From: Bog-532 sp963720945
GTDB lineage: Bacteria > Actinomycetota > Actinomycetes > Streptosporangiales > Streptosporangiaceae
Reading direction: 5' to 3'
NCBI GenBank assembly: GCA_963720945.1
Contig: CAVRHH010000008.1
Span: 62,001 to 126,000, forward strand
Length of the DNA stretch: 64,000 bases
The position numbers were made by a program, and so were the translations under genes. This document shows, piece after piece, positions 8,730 through 17,700 of the stretch; within the stretch, counting starts at the first letter, position 1; every line of letters starts with the position of its first letter. A model generated the notes under the pieces. It searched no databases. It was not told where the DNA came from and worked only from the letters and a program-made list of their open reading frames with translations.

Positions 8730-9641
8730 TCAATGTCCTTGGACACCCAGAAGCACTCCTACGACGGGGAAAACGAGAAACACCAGAAAACCTGCGACCA
8801 GGAACATTTGCGCCACCAGCATGGATTGCGAGCGCTCGCCCGCCTGCCCTTCGAGGTCGGCCAGCTCGCGGCGGCGCAGGCTGACCGCGCGGGCGGTGAG
8901 CGACTCACGGACCTTGGCCCCGTCCTCGGCGACCAGGCTGAGCGCGGCGGCCAGGTCGCGCAGTTCGTCGAGACGGATCTCCTCGCCGAGGGCACCGAGG
9001 GCCTGCCACGGGGTCTGGCCGGTGATCCGGGCGTTGGCGAGGGCGTCCCGGATCCGCCACATCGACCAGCCGCCACCGATCTCGCTCGCGGCCATCAGCG
9101 CCTCGGGTACGCCGCGCCCGCCGGCCAGGTTCATCCCGACCAGGTCCAGGAAGGCACCGACCGCGTGCCGGAAATCCTTCCGCCGCTGCGCGGCCTTCTG
9201 CTTGACCTCGACGTAGGGCAGTGCCGAGAAACCGATCGCCAGCAGCAGGCCACCCCAGATCGGGATGACGAAAGATACGTGAATGCCGGCGACGTCCAGA
9301 AGGAGCAGCAGAATGGGGCCAATCAGGAAGCCGAGGACCCCGAGCAGCACGCTGGTGGCGAGGAAATTCTCGAAGGATTTCCCGGCCAGGGCCAGGTCGT
9401 TGCGCAGCGCGGGGAATTCCCAGCCCTGTTCCTTGCAGAACGCGGCCAGCCCAATGCCCAGCCGCCGGGTGAGCTCGCTTTCGTTCTCGCCGGAGAACCG
9501 CCGGGCCGGGGCGGCGGCGGCCGGGCGGGCGTCGAAGGCGGCCAGCTGCCGCCCGAGGCTGACCCGGCGCGGCAGCAGCGCGACGATCAGCAGGAAGATC
9601 CCGGCTCCGGCGACCGCACCGGCGATGATGGCGGCGGTCAT
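8730..9641 (-). CDS. tadC: Tad pilus inner-membrane platform protein TadC
   Basis: A 303-aa type II secretion F-domain protein, the second platform subunit of the Tad assembly machine. It has an N-terminal hydrophobic helix (residues 1-24), a paired membrane segment in the middle (FLATSVLLGVLGFLIGPILL and VIPIWGGLLLAIGFS), the cytoplasmic F domain (helices around RKDFRHAVGAFLDLVGMNLA and ITGQTPWQALGALGEEIRLD), and a C-terminal membrane helix. The start ATG overlaps the tadB stop (ATGA). TadB and TadC form the membrane base that the TadA ATPase drives. Forty bp separate it from flp. Confidence 0.9.
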   Translation of the reverse strand: MTAAIIAGAVAGAGIFLLIVALLPRRVSLGRQLAAFDARPAAAAPARRFSGENESELTRRLGIGLAAFCKEQGWEFPALRNDLALAGKSFENFLATSVLLGVLGFLIGPILLLLLDVAGIHVSFVIPIWGGLLLAIGFSALPYVEVKQKAAQRRKDFRHAVGAFLDLVGMNLAGGRGVPEALMAASEIGGGWSMWRIRDALANARITGQTPWQALGALGEEIRLDELRDLAAALSLVAEDGAKVRESLTARAVSLRRRELADLEGQAGERSQSMLVAQMFLVAGFLVFLVFPVVGVLLGVQGH

Positions 9642-10555
9642 GAGCCGTTTCCCCGCCAGGCGGCGACGGTCTCCGGCGCGCTGACGGCGGCGCCGCCGGC
9701 GAGCGGCTCGGCCAGCAGCCGTTCCGGTGCGTCGAAGCGGGCGAGCTTACGCAGCCAGAAGAAGCCCGCCGCGTAGAAGCCGGCCACCACGACGAGCACG
9801 ACCTGGCCGAGCGGCTGGTCGTAGACCGAGACGTAGCTGTGGTTGAACACCCCGAGCAGCAGCGCGACCGCGACGGCGACGAGCACCACGATCTGCACGC
9901 TGCGGCGGGTGGCGCGGCGGTCGGCGTTGATCTTCCGCCGCATGTCCAGTTCTTCGCGTACCGACGTCGACAGCCCGCCCAGCAGGTCGCGCAGCCCCGG
10001 CCCGCGCAGCCGGGAGTTGATGATGAGCGCCGCGATGATGAGGTCGGCGCCGGGGTCGTCGAGGTCGTCGGCGAACCGGCGCAGCGCGTCGGGCATCGGC
10101 ATCCGGGTGTGCAGCCGGTCCACCAGCCGGGCCAGCGGCTCTTGCAGTGACGGCGCGGCGGCCCGCTGGGACGACGGGATGGCCTGCTCCAGGCCGACCG
10201 CGCCGGCGATCGTGTCCCGCAGCGATTCGGTCCAGGAGGCCAGGCCCTCGAGCCGGGCGATGGCGCGCCGCTCACCGGCCGCGCCGCCCAGTGAGCGCCA
10301 GCCGAGCGCGAGCAGCGCGACGCCGATCCCGGCCACGACCCAGCGGGTCGCCAGCAAGGTGAGTGCGCCCAGCACGAGGGCGACCGCGCCGCGAACGCCG
10401 GCCACGTCGCGCAGTGCCTGCTCCAGCTTGCTGGCGCGGGCGCTCGCGGGCCGGGCGGGTACCCCGCGGATGGCCATGACAAGGAGGAAAACGCCGCCGC
10501 CGAGCACGGCCCCGGCCAGGATGCCGAGCAGCGGGTAGGGCGCGGGCCCGGTCAT
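9638..10555 (-). CDS. tadB: Tad pilus inner-membrane platform protein TadB
   Basis: A 305-aa F-domain platform protein. I start it at ATG 10555, which overlaps the tadA stop as ATGA; a GTG two codons upstream is possible, and GGGAGG lies just before both. The order is a hydrophobic N-terminus (LLGILAGAVLGGGVFLLVM), a pair of membrane helices (ALVLGALTLLATRWVVAGIG), the cytoplasmic F domain (residues about 105-215, with PMPDALRRFADDLDDPGADL), then two more helices near the C-terminus. It partners with TadC in the membrane and contacts TadA in the cytoplasm. Confidence 0.9.
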   Translation of the reverse strand: MTGPAPYPLLGILAGAVLGGGVFLLVMAIRGVPARPASARASKLEQALRDVAGVRGAVALVLGALTLLATRWVVAGIGVALLALGWRSLGGAAGERRAIARLEGLASWTESLRDTIAGAVGLEQAIPSSQRAAAPSLQEPLARLVDRLHTRMPMPDALRRFADDLDDPGADLIIAALIINSRLRGPGLRDLLGGLSTSVREELDMRRKINADRRATRRSVQIVVLVAVAVALLLGVFNHSYVSVYDQPLGQVVLVVVAGFYAAGFFWLRKLARFDAPERLLAEPLAGGAAVSAPETVAAWRGNGS

Positions 10556-11853
10556 GCCCACCTCCCGGCGGACGGGTCGTACCCGTGCTGCATGAGCTCG
10601 TCCAGGCAGGAGACCGGGGCGCGGGACACCGCGTGGCCGTCCGGGCCCGGCGCGAAGACCTCGCTCGACAGCACCCGGCCATCGACCCCGGTCACCTCGC
10701 GGACGCTGTTGACGAAACGGCGCAGCCGGCCGCCGCGGGCGTACTCGTTCCGTTTCTCGATGAAGACGACGAGGTCGATCGCCCCGGCGATGAGCATGTG
10801 GGTGGCCTCCACCGGCAGCCGTTCCCGGGCCTGGATCGCGTAGGTGGAGATGCGGTTGAACACCTCGAGCGAGTTGTTGGCGTGGATGGTGGACAGGGAT
10901 CCGTCGTTGCCCTGGGTCATCGCGTTGAGCATGGTGACGATCTCGTCGCCGAGCACCTCACCGACGATGACCCGGCTGGGGTTCATCCGCAGCGAGCGGC
11001 GGACCAGCTCGGCCATGGGGATGGCGCCGTGCCCCTCCATGTTGGGCAGCCGTTCCTCGAAGGCGACGACGTTGGGGTGCAGCTCGGGGAAGTGGTCCAG
11101 GCCGAGTTCCAGCGCCCGCTCCACGGTGATGAGGCGTTCCTCGGGCGGGATCTGGTTGGCGAGCGCGCGCAGCAGCGTCGTCTTCCCCGCGTTGGTGGCC
11201 CCGGCGATCATGATGTTCTTCCGCGCGGCGACCGCGGCGGCGAGGAAGGACGCCACCTCGGTGCTCATCGTGGCGTTGCCCACCAGGTCGGCGAGGAACA
11301 CCTTGCCCATCCGGGCGCGCCGGATGGAGATCGCCGGCCGGAGGGCCACGTCCATGACCGCGGACAGCCGGGAACCGTCCGGCAGGCGCAGGTCGAGCTG
11401 CGGGTTGGCGGTGTCGAAGGGCCGGCTGGACAGGCCGGAGTAGGCGGCCAGGACCTGGATCAGCTCGATCAGCTCCTCGTCGCTTTCCGCCACCGGCTGG
11501 GTCATGACCTCCCGGCCGTCGGCGTAGCTGAGGAACACCCGGTCGCACCCGTTGATGTCGATGTTCTCGATCTGCTGGTCCTCCAGCAGCGGCTGTAGCC
11601 GCCCGACGCCGAACAGGGCGGCGTGGATGGCCTCGGCGAGCTCTTCCTCGTCCTCGGCGTTCAGCGGCAGCCGGCCCGCGGTGATCTCGCCGCGCGCGTA
11701 CTCCTCGAGCACCTGGGAGATCAGGGCGCGGGCGAACTGGCGCTCGTCCTCCCCCGACATCGGCGGGATCCCGGCCGCGGCGTCCAGGCGGCGCTGCTCG
11801 GCCAGCCGGTCCCCGACGTCTCCGCGCAGCCTCTTGACGGCGCTATGGTCCAC
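10552..11853 (-). CDS. tadA: Tad pilus secretion ATPase TadA/CpaF
   Basis: A 433-aa CpaF/TadA-type GspE-superfamily ATPase that powers Flp pilus assembly. Visible motifs: the N-terminal helical domain, the RPAISIRRA region ahead of the ATPase core, Walker A (GATNAGKTTLLRALA), the Asp box near LITVERALELGLD, Walker B (PSRVIVGEVLGDEI) and the His box region (DGSLSTIHANN). The length is normal for the actinobacterial family. It starts at GTG 11853, 6 bp after the cpaE stop. The cytoplasmic hexamer is expected to dock on TadB/TadC. Confidence 0.93.
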   Translation of the reverse strand: MDHSAVKRLRGDVGDRLAEQRRLDAAAGIPPMSGEDERQFARALISQVLEEYARGEITAGRLPLNAEDEEELAEAIHAALFGVGRLQPLLEDQQIENIDINGCDRVFLSYADGREVMTQPVAESDEELIELIQVLAAYSGLSSRPFDTANPQLDLRLPDGSRLSAVMDVALRPAISIRRARMGKVFLADLVGNATMSTEVASFLAAAVAARKNIMIAGATNAGKTTLLRALANQIPPEERLITVERALELGLDHFPELHPNVVAFEERLPNMEGHGAIPMAELVRRSLRMNPSRVIVGEVLGDEIVTMLNAMTQGNDGSLSTIHANNSLEVFNRISTYAIQARERLPVEATHMLIAGAIDLVVFIEKRNEYARGGRLRRFVNSVREVTGVDGRVLSSEVFAPGPDGHAVSRAPVSCLDELMQHGYDPSAGRWA

Positions 11854-11859
11854 CGCCGG

Positions 11860-12795
11860 TCACCGCCCCGGCTGGCCGGGGGACGCCGCCCAGGTGGCCG
11901 CGGACACCGCCGGCTCGCTGTCCGCGGCCGGGACCGGCCCGGCAGACGGCGGCGCGGGCTGCCCCGGATGGAGCTGCGGCGGCCCGGGATAGCCGCCGCG
12001 ATCGGGCGCACGATCCGCGGCGGGCACCGGGCCCGCCGGGAGGCGGGCCGCGAGGTGCCCGGCGACATCCCGGGCCGTCCGGATCAGCAGGGATTTGTCG
12101 AGCTTGCCACCCCACTCGCCGCGCAGCAGGTCAGCGCCCCGGGGATCCTCGGCCAGGCCGCCGGCGATCCTGGCCGGGGCGGAGGCGGGCCCGAGCGCCT
12201 GCCCGATCTCGGTGACGGCGTTCCGCAGGTTCTTGTGGTCGGCGATGACCACGACCTCGGCCCACGCCCCGGCGCGGCCCCGCTTGCGCAGCGCCGCCGC
12301 GACGGCGGTGGCCCGCTCGCGGAGCCTGACGACCTCGCCGAGGCTGGCCCGGGTGACCAGGACCACCAGCGCGGCCTCGGCCAGCAGGTCGTAGTGCGGG
12401 CCGTCGATGCCGAGACGGCCGCAGTCGGCGATCACGTCGGCCTGGGAGTTCCCGGCCAGCACCCGGCCGACCGGCCCCCACAGCAGGTTCAGCCCGGCGC
12501 CCTGCTCGGCGCTGGTCACCCCGGTCAGGATGTCCAAGCCGCCGTTCAGCTTCTGGGTATGCTCCCAGGCCTGATGCGGCTGCAGGCCACGGCGGGCGGC
12601 CACGGCCAGGCTGAGCAGCCCGCGGCGCGGGTCGAGGCGATCGCCGCCGGCCGCCGGGAAACGGTAGACGAGGTCGCCGCCGGCCGGGTCGCACTCGGCC
12701 AGCAGCACCGGCCGGGGCCAGACGGCGGCCAGCGCCAGGGCCGTCGTGGTGACGCCCGGCGCACCCTTGTCCGCCGCGACAGCGATCAGCGCCAT
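11860..12795 (-). CDS. CpaE/TadZ-like ParA-family ATPase
   Basis: A 311-aa MinD/ParA-like protein of the CpaE/TadZ group, thought to position the Tad machine in the cell. The N-terminus has a deviant Walker A (KGAPGVTTTALALA) in which the signature Lys precedes GAPG, and the Walker A' Asp region ECDPAGGDLVYRF. The later core contains NSQADVIADCGRLGIDGP and a helix-rich segment. The last 55 residues are a Pro/Gly/Ala-rich tail, not part of the fold. It has no receiver domain, unlike Caulobacter CpaE. It lies 2 bp after the cpaB-like gene and 6 bp before tadA. Confidence 0.82.
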   Translation of the reverse strand: MALIAVAADKGAPGVTTTALALAAVWPRPVLLAECDPAGGDLVYRFPAAGGDRLDPRRGLLSLAVAARRGLQPHQAWEHTQKLNGGLDILTGVTSAEQGAGLNLLWGPVGRVLAGNSQADVIADCGRLGIDGPHYDLLAEAALVVLVTRASLGEVVRLRERATAVAAALRKRGRAGAWAEVVVIADHKNLRNAVTEIGQALGPASAPARIAGGLAEDPRGADLLRGEWGGKLDKSLLIRTARDVAGHLAARLPAGPVPAADRAPDRGGYPGPPQLHPGQPAPPSAGPVPAADSEPAVSAATWAASPGQPGR

Positions 12796-12797
12796 CG

Positions 12798-13607
12798 CTA
12801 CCCGGCCCCGGTGCCGCTGCCCGTGGCCTTCTGGCTCGGCGTCACACCCGCCGGCGATCCGCTGCCGCCGGAGCCGGCCGGGTTCTGGGACAGGAAACTG
12901 CCCGGCGCGACCGCGACGCTGAGGATGCCGTTCGACGCGTTGCAGGCGACGGCACCGGCGGTGGCCGGGCTGAGCGCGACCTCGACGTCGGCGACCGCGC
13001 TGCTGGAGGTGGCCGACGGCGCGGAGACGTTCAGCACGATGGCGTCCCCGGACAGCAGCGAGCCGGGCTGCCCCGGGCAGGCCTCCGTCGCGTCGCTCAC
13101 CTCGTAGATGTCGACGTGGTCCCCGGCGGTGAGCCCGGCCGGAAGCTGGCCGTCCTTCAGCGCCAGCCCCAGCGTGGCGCGCCCGCTGACCTCGGGGTTC
13201 GTCGCGACCGCCATGCTGGACGTCAGCAGCGTCCCGGTCAGGATCGTGGTGGCGGCGAAGTACCTCGACACCTGGCTGGCCTCGGCCCAGGGCACGTACG
13301 GGACGCCGCTGTTCGCCGCGACCTGGACCTCCTGCATGGCGCTCATCGGTATCTGCTGGCCCTGGCCGATCTGCTGGGTGATCTCGATGGCGTCAACCCG
13401 CTTGGCGCCCTGCAGCATGACGTAGCCGACGGCGAGCGCGCCACCCAGGATCAGCACCACGGCCAGCGCGGCCAGGGCGGGCTTGCGCTCGCGGGGCGCG
13501 GCGGGAAGTTTCCGGGCCGACGGCGCGGTGGGCTGTGCCCAGGGTTCATGCGCCGTCTCGCCCGCCGCCGTCCCGCGCTGCATGGTCGTGCCACGATCAC
13601 TGGCCAT
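12798..13607 (-). CDS. SAF-domain CpaB/RcpC-like Tad assembly protein
   Basis: A 269-aa protein with a cytoplasmic N-terminus (residues 1-45), one membrane helix (LAALAVVLILGGALAVGYVM) and an extracytoplasmic SAF domain (about residues 75-135), followed by a second beta-rich domain and a Gly/Ser/Pro tail. This is the CpaB/RcpC layout. In diderms the protein links the secretin and inner membrane; in a monoderm, without a secretin, it probably contacts the cell wall. It is the first gene of the Tad operon, so the operon promoter should lie in the 13608-14325 gap. GGGAG sits 11 bases before the ATG. Confidence 0.8.
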   Translation of the reverse strand: MASDRGTTMQRGTAAGETAHEPWAQPTAPSARKLPAAPRERKPALAALAVVLILGGALAVGYVMLQGAKRVDAIEITQQIGQGQQIPMSAMQEVQVAANSGVPYVPWAEASQVSRYFAATTILTGTLLTSSMAVATNPEVSGRATLGLALKDGQLPAGLTAGDHVDIYEVSDATEACPGQPGSLLSGDAIVLNVSAPSATSSSAVADVEVALSPATAGAVACNASNGILSVAVAPGSFLSQNPAGSGGSGSPAGVTPSQKATGSGTGAG

Positions 13608-14325
13608 CGAATCGGCGTCTCCCTGTGTACAGCACGTATCCGCGCGGGCTACATGACATCGCTGTACCGCGTCCAGCGGCTGCGAATTTATCTCAGGAAA
13701 TGCGGCTTTGACCCCTGTTTCGCCAACCTGGTAACCACATTCACCCGATCATGACCATCTGGCGACATGGGGGACGATTGCGCCAACGTTCGGCGGCGTA
13801 CGCCTGCCAGCGTTTCCGGCGCCCGCCATCCTCGTACACGGACCGGGAAGACGGCCGGTTCATTGTCTTGCGAGACAAGTTGCGACATCACGTCGGATAG
13901 CACGCAATACCGGCAGCGAAACGGCGATCGGCGGCGCGCCACCTGGACGGCGGCACGCAATCCCGGGCTGATGCGGACAATGCGGTTAATCCCCCTCTTT
14001 CCCGGCCGGAAGTGGTTGCAGAGCATCTCTGGCGGGTGCCATGGTTGACCATCGGCAGCGCGCGCACATGCGGAAACGGGAGCGGATCATGACGGGGCCG
14101 GTGTCTTGCCGCGCGCGGGGCCGGTTATACGGCAATGAACCGCCCGGCCAGCCCCTGCGTGACCACGGGCAAGGGCACATGGAGACATCGCCCGCGGGGT
14201 GGCCGGCGCAGGCGGGGTTATGCCGGGATGGCCGGCAACGGCCCGCCGCGGCGTGAACGTCCCCGGACAGCCGGGCGCGGGAACGCGCCCAATCGCCAGG
14301 AACACACCGAGAAAGGATCCCGGTC
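13608..14325. other. divergent intergenic region between Tad and ESX-like loci
   Basis: About 720 bp with no credible gene. Short open frames exist on both strands but have no ribosome site or recognisable protein. The part next to the Tad operon (13620-13760) is visibly less GC-rich than its surroundings and is the likely Tad promoter region. The ESX-like promoter must lie on the other side. I could not fix a -35/-10 pair with confidence. Confidence 0.5.
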
Positions 14326-14622
14326 GTGCCAAACGTCAACGTGACCTACGCCGACATGCAGAGCGCGGCGACCCGCCTCACCGCGGGCGAGCACGAGATC
14401 AACGGCGACCTGACCAACCTGCAGAACATGATCAGCCAGCTGGTGCAGGGCGGCTACGTGACCGACACCTCGAGCAAGCAGTTCGAGCAGTCCTACACCG
14501 AGTTCACCCAGGGCGCCCGCAAGATGATGGACGGCCTGAACGGCATGGCCCAGTACCTGAACGCCGCGGCCAAGGCCTTCCACGAGACCGACACCCAGCT
14601 CGCGGCGGCGCTGAAGAAGTGA
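14326..14622 (+). CDS. WXG100-like ESX protein without the WxG motif
   Basis: A 98-aa helical-hairpin protein of ESAT-6/WXG100 size and pattern, encoded directly before an EccC-type ATPase. The two helices are about residues 6-42 and 50-92. The turn that normally carries Trp-x-Gly reads QGGYVTDTSS, so the Trp is replaced by Tyr and the second Gly is absent. The C-terminus has FHETD, matching the (Y/F)xxxD/E export signal of ESX substrates. Start GTG with GAAAGGA eight bases upstream. The partner is likely the second WXG100-like protein at 22674-22961. Cytoplasmic until exported through the membrane by EccC (family knowledge). Confidence 0.82.
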   Translation: MPNVNVTYADMQSAATRLTAGEHEINGDLTNLQNMISQLVQGGYVTDTSSKQFEQSYTEFTQGARKMMDGLNGMAQYLNAAAKAFHETDTQLAAALKK

Positions 14623-14709
14623 TACTGGCCGGTACGTGACCGCACGGCCGGGTGACGAGGGGGGACTGCCGGCGGCAGGCCCCCCTCCGCGTGCTACGGA
14701 AGGACGACG

Positions 14710-17700
14710 ATGCGGCTGGCGCTGACGGTGGTCTCACCGGCGGCCAGACGGCAGGCCGACGTGCTGCTGGAGGCGCATCCCGCCACACCGGTGGCGACGG
14801 TCGCCGAGCAGCTGGATCGCTTCCTGCACGCCGGCCTGGCCACCTCGGCCGGCGCGGGGCCGGACGCCAGCGACCCGCCCGGCGCGGGCCCGGGCGGCCA
14901 CGTGCTGGCCTTCCCCGGGCCGCGATCCCCCGCGCCGATCGCGCTGTACGTCGATCAGGCGCTGGTGCCGCCGGCCCAGGTGCTGGCCGAGTCGCAGATC
15001 CGGCAGGGCTGCGTGATCAGCCTCGGGGACGCCTCCGGCTGCCTCAGCCCGGAGCCGGCCGGGGTGGTCGAGATCCAGGTGGCCGGCGGCCCGGCGGCGG
15101 GCAGCGTGCACCGGCTCACCCTCGGCGAGGCGGACATCGGCGGCGCCGGCGGCCCCGCGCACATCCTGATCGCCGACCCGCAGCTGCCCGCCACGGCGCT
15201 GCACGTGTGGGTGGACGCCCAGGGCCGGTGCACGGTCGCGCCCTACGGCGGCGTGCGGGCCGAGCTGGACCGCGAGCCGCTGGCCGGCCCGGCGCCCTGG
15301 CCGCCGGGGCAGCTGGTCACGGTGGGCGGCACGCTGCTCGGGCTGGCCCGTTACGAGCCGCCGGACGCGGCTCTGCACGTCTCGGAGGACGGGGCCGGTG
15401 TCGACTTCAACCGGCCGCCCCGGCTGCTGCCGCCGGAACGGATGACCCGGTTCCAGCTCCCCCGGCCGCCCGCGCGGCCGGAACGGCGCCCGGCGCCGAT
15501 CCTGATGGCGGTGATCCCGGTCCTGCTGGGCGTGGCCATGGCGTACTTCCTGCACCAGATCTACATGCTGGCCGTGTGCGCGCTCAGCCCCGTCATGCTG
15601 CTGGGCACGTTCGTCACCGACCGCCGCCACGGCCGCCGTTCCCACGCCCAGCAGATGGCCGACTACGCCGGGCACAAGGCCCGGATCGAGCAGGACGCGC
15701 AGGAAGCCCTCGACGCCGAGCGGGTGCAGCGGCGGGCCGGCGGCCCGGATCCGGCGGTGGTGCTGACCATCGCATCCGGGCCGCGGCGGCGGCTGTGGGA
15801 ACGCCGCCGCACCGACCCCGACTACCTGCTGCTGCGGCTGGGCACCGCGGACCTGCCCTCGGCGGTGGAGCTGGCCGACCCGACCCAGGACGAGCACCGC
15901 CGGCAGGTGTTCTGGACGGTGCCGGACGCCCCGGTCAGCGTGCCGCTCGCGCAGCGCGGGGTGCTCGGGATCGCCGGGCCCGGCGAGGCCCCGCGCAGCC
16001 TCGGCCGGTGGCTGCTGGCCCAGGCGGCCGTCCTGCACAGCCCGAACGACCTGCAGATCTATGTGCTTACGGACTCGTCAGGCCAGGCCAGCTGGGGATG
16101 GGCCAGCTGGCTGCCGCACTGCCGTCCCGCGGACGGCCGCGCGGTCGCCCTGATCGGGAACGACGCCCAGACCGTGGCCGCGCGGATCGCGGACCTGCTG
16201 GCCATCATCGCCGCGCGGCAGCGGGCGCGGAGCGAATCGGGGCTGGCGGGGGTGACGTTCCGGCAGGCGGACATCATCGTGGTCTTCGACGGGTCCCGTA
16301 AGCTCCGGCTGCTGCCGGGCGCGGTGCAGATCCTGCGGGAGGGACCGCAGGCCGGCGTCTACGCGATCTGCCTGGACGCCGACGAGCGCCTGCTGCCGGC
16401 CGAGTGCCAGGCGGTCACCACCGCCGAGGCGGGCGGCCTGCGGGTCCGGCAGATGAGCGAGGACACCATCACCGGGGTCCGGCCGGATTACGTCGGGCCG
16501 GGCTGGTGCGCCCGGCTGGCGCGCGGGATCTCGCCCGTCCGGGACGTCAGCGACGACGATGACGGGGCCGGCCTGCCGGACTCCGGCCGGCTGCTCGACG
16601 TCCTCGGGCTCGAGCCGCCGGGAGATTCCGCGATCGTGGCGCGCTGGCAGGCCGAAGGCGGGTCGACGCTGGCGATCATCGGGGAGTCCTACGATGGCCC
16701 GTTCGGGATCGATATCCGGCGTGACGGGCCGCACGGGCTGGTGGCCGGGACCACCGGGTCCGGGAAATCGGAGCTGCTGCAGACGATCGTCGCGTCGCTG
16801 GCGGTGGCGAACCGGCCGGACGCGATGACGTTCGTGCTCGTCGACTACAAGGGCGGCAGCGCGTTCAAGGACTGCGTGGCGCTGCCGCACACGGTCGGCA
16901 TGGTCACCGATCTGGACGCGCACCTGGTCGAGCGGGCGCTGGTGTCACTGACCGCCGAGCTGACCCGCCGTGAGCACATCCTGGCCGCGGCCGGCACGAA
17001 GGACATCGAGGACTACACCCGGCGGCGGATGCGCGCCGGGGCGGCCAGCGGGCTGGAGCCGCTCCCCCGGCTGCTGATCGTCATCGACGAGTTCGCCTCC
17101 ATGGTGCGGGACCTGCCGGATTTCGTCACCGGCCTGGTCAACATCGCGCAGCGCGGCCGGTCCCTCGGCATCCACCTCATCCTGGCCACCCAGCGGCCCT
17201 CCGGGGCGGTCTCGGCCGACATCCGGGCCAACACCAACCTGCGGATCGCGCTGCGGGTCACCGACGCGAACGAGAGCGCCGACGTGATCGGGTCCCCGGA
17301 GGCCGCGCACATCTTGCCGTCCACGCCGGGCCGCGGCTACGTCCGGCTCGGCCACGCCTCGCTCGTGCCGTTCCAGTCCGGGCGGGTCGGCGGCCGCAGG
17401 CCCGGCACCGCCGCGCCGGGCGCCCTGGCCACCGAGCCCCCATGGCTGGCCCGCATCGGCTGGGCCGGCGCCGGGCGGCCGGAACCGCAGCGGCCGGCCG
17501 CCGGGCACCGTGACGACGAGGAGGTCACCGACCTCACCGTGCTGGTCAGCGCGATCCAGGTGGCGGCGCGCGGGCTGCGGATCCGGCCGGCGCACAGCCC
17601 GTGGCTGCCCGCGCTGCCCGCGACGCTGCTGCTGCGCGACCTGATGCGTGACCACGGTATGGCCGCCGGGGACGGGCTCCCGGCGTTCCCGTACGGCCTC

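Noticed and set aside
13688..14048. Small genes in the Tad/ESX gap on either strand
   Set aside because: No ribosome sites, atypical composition and no recognisable protein features.
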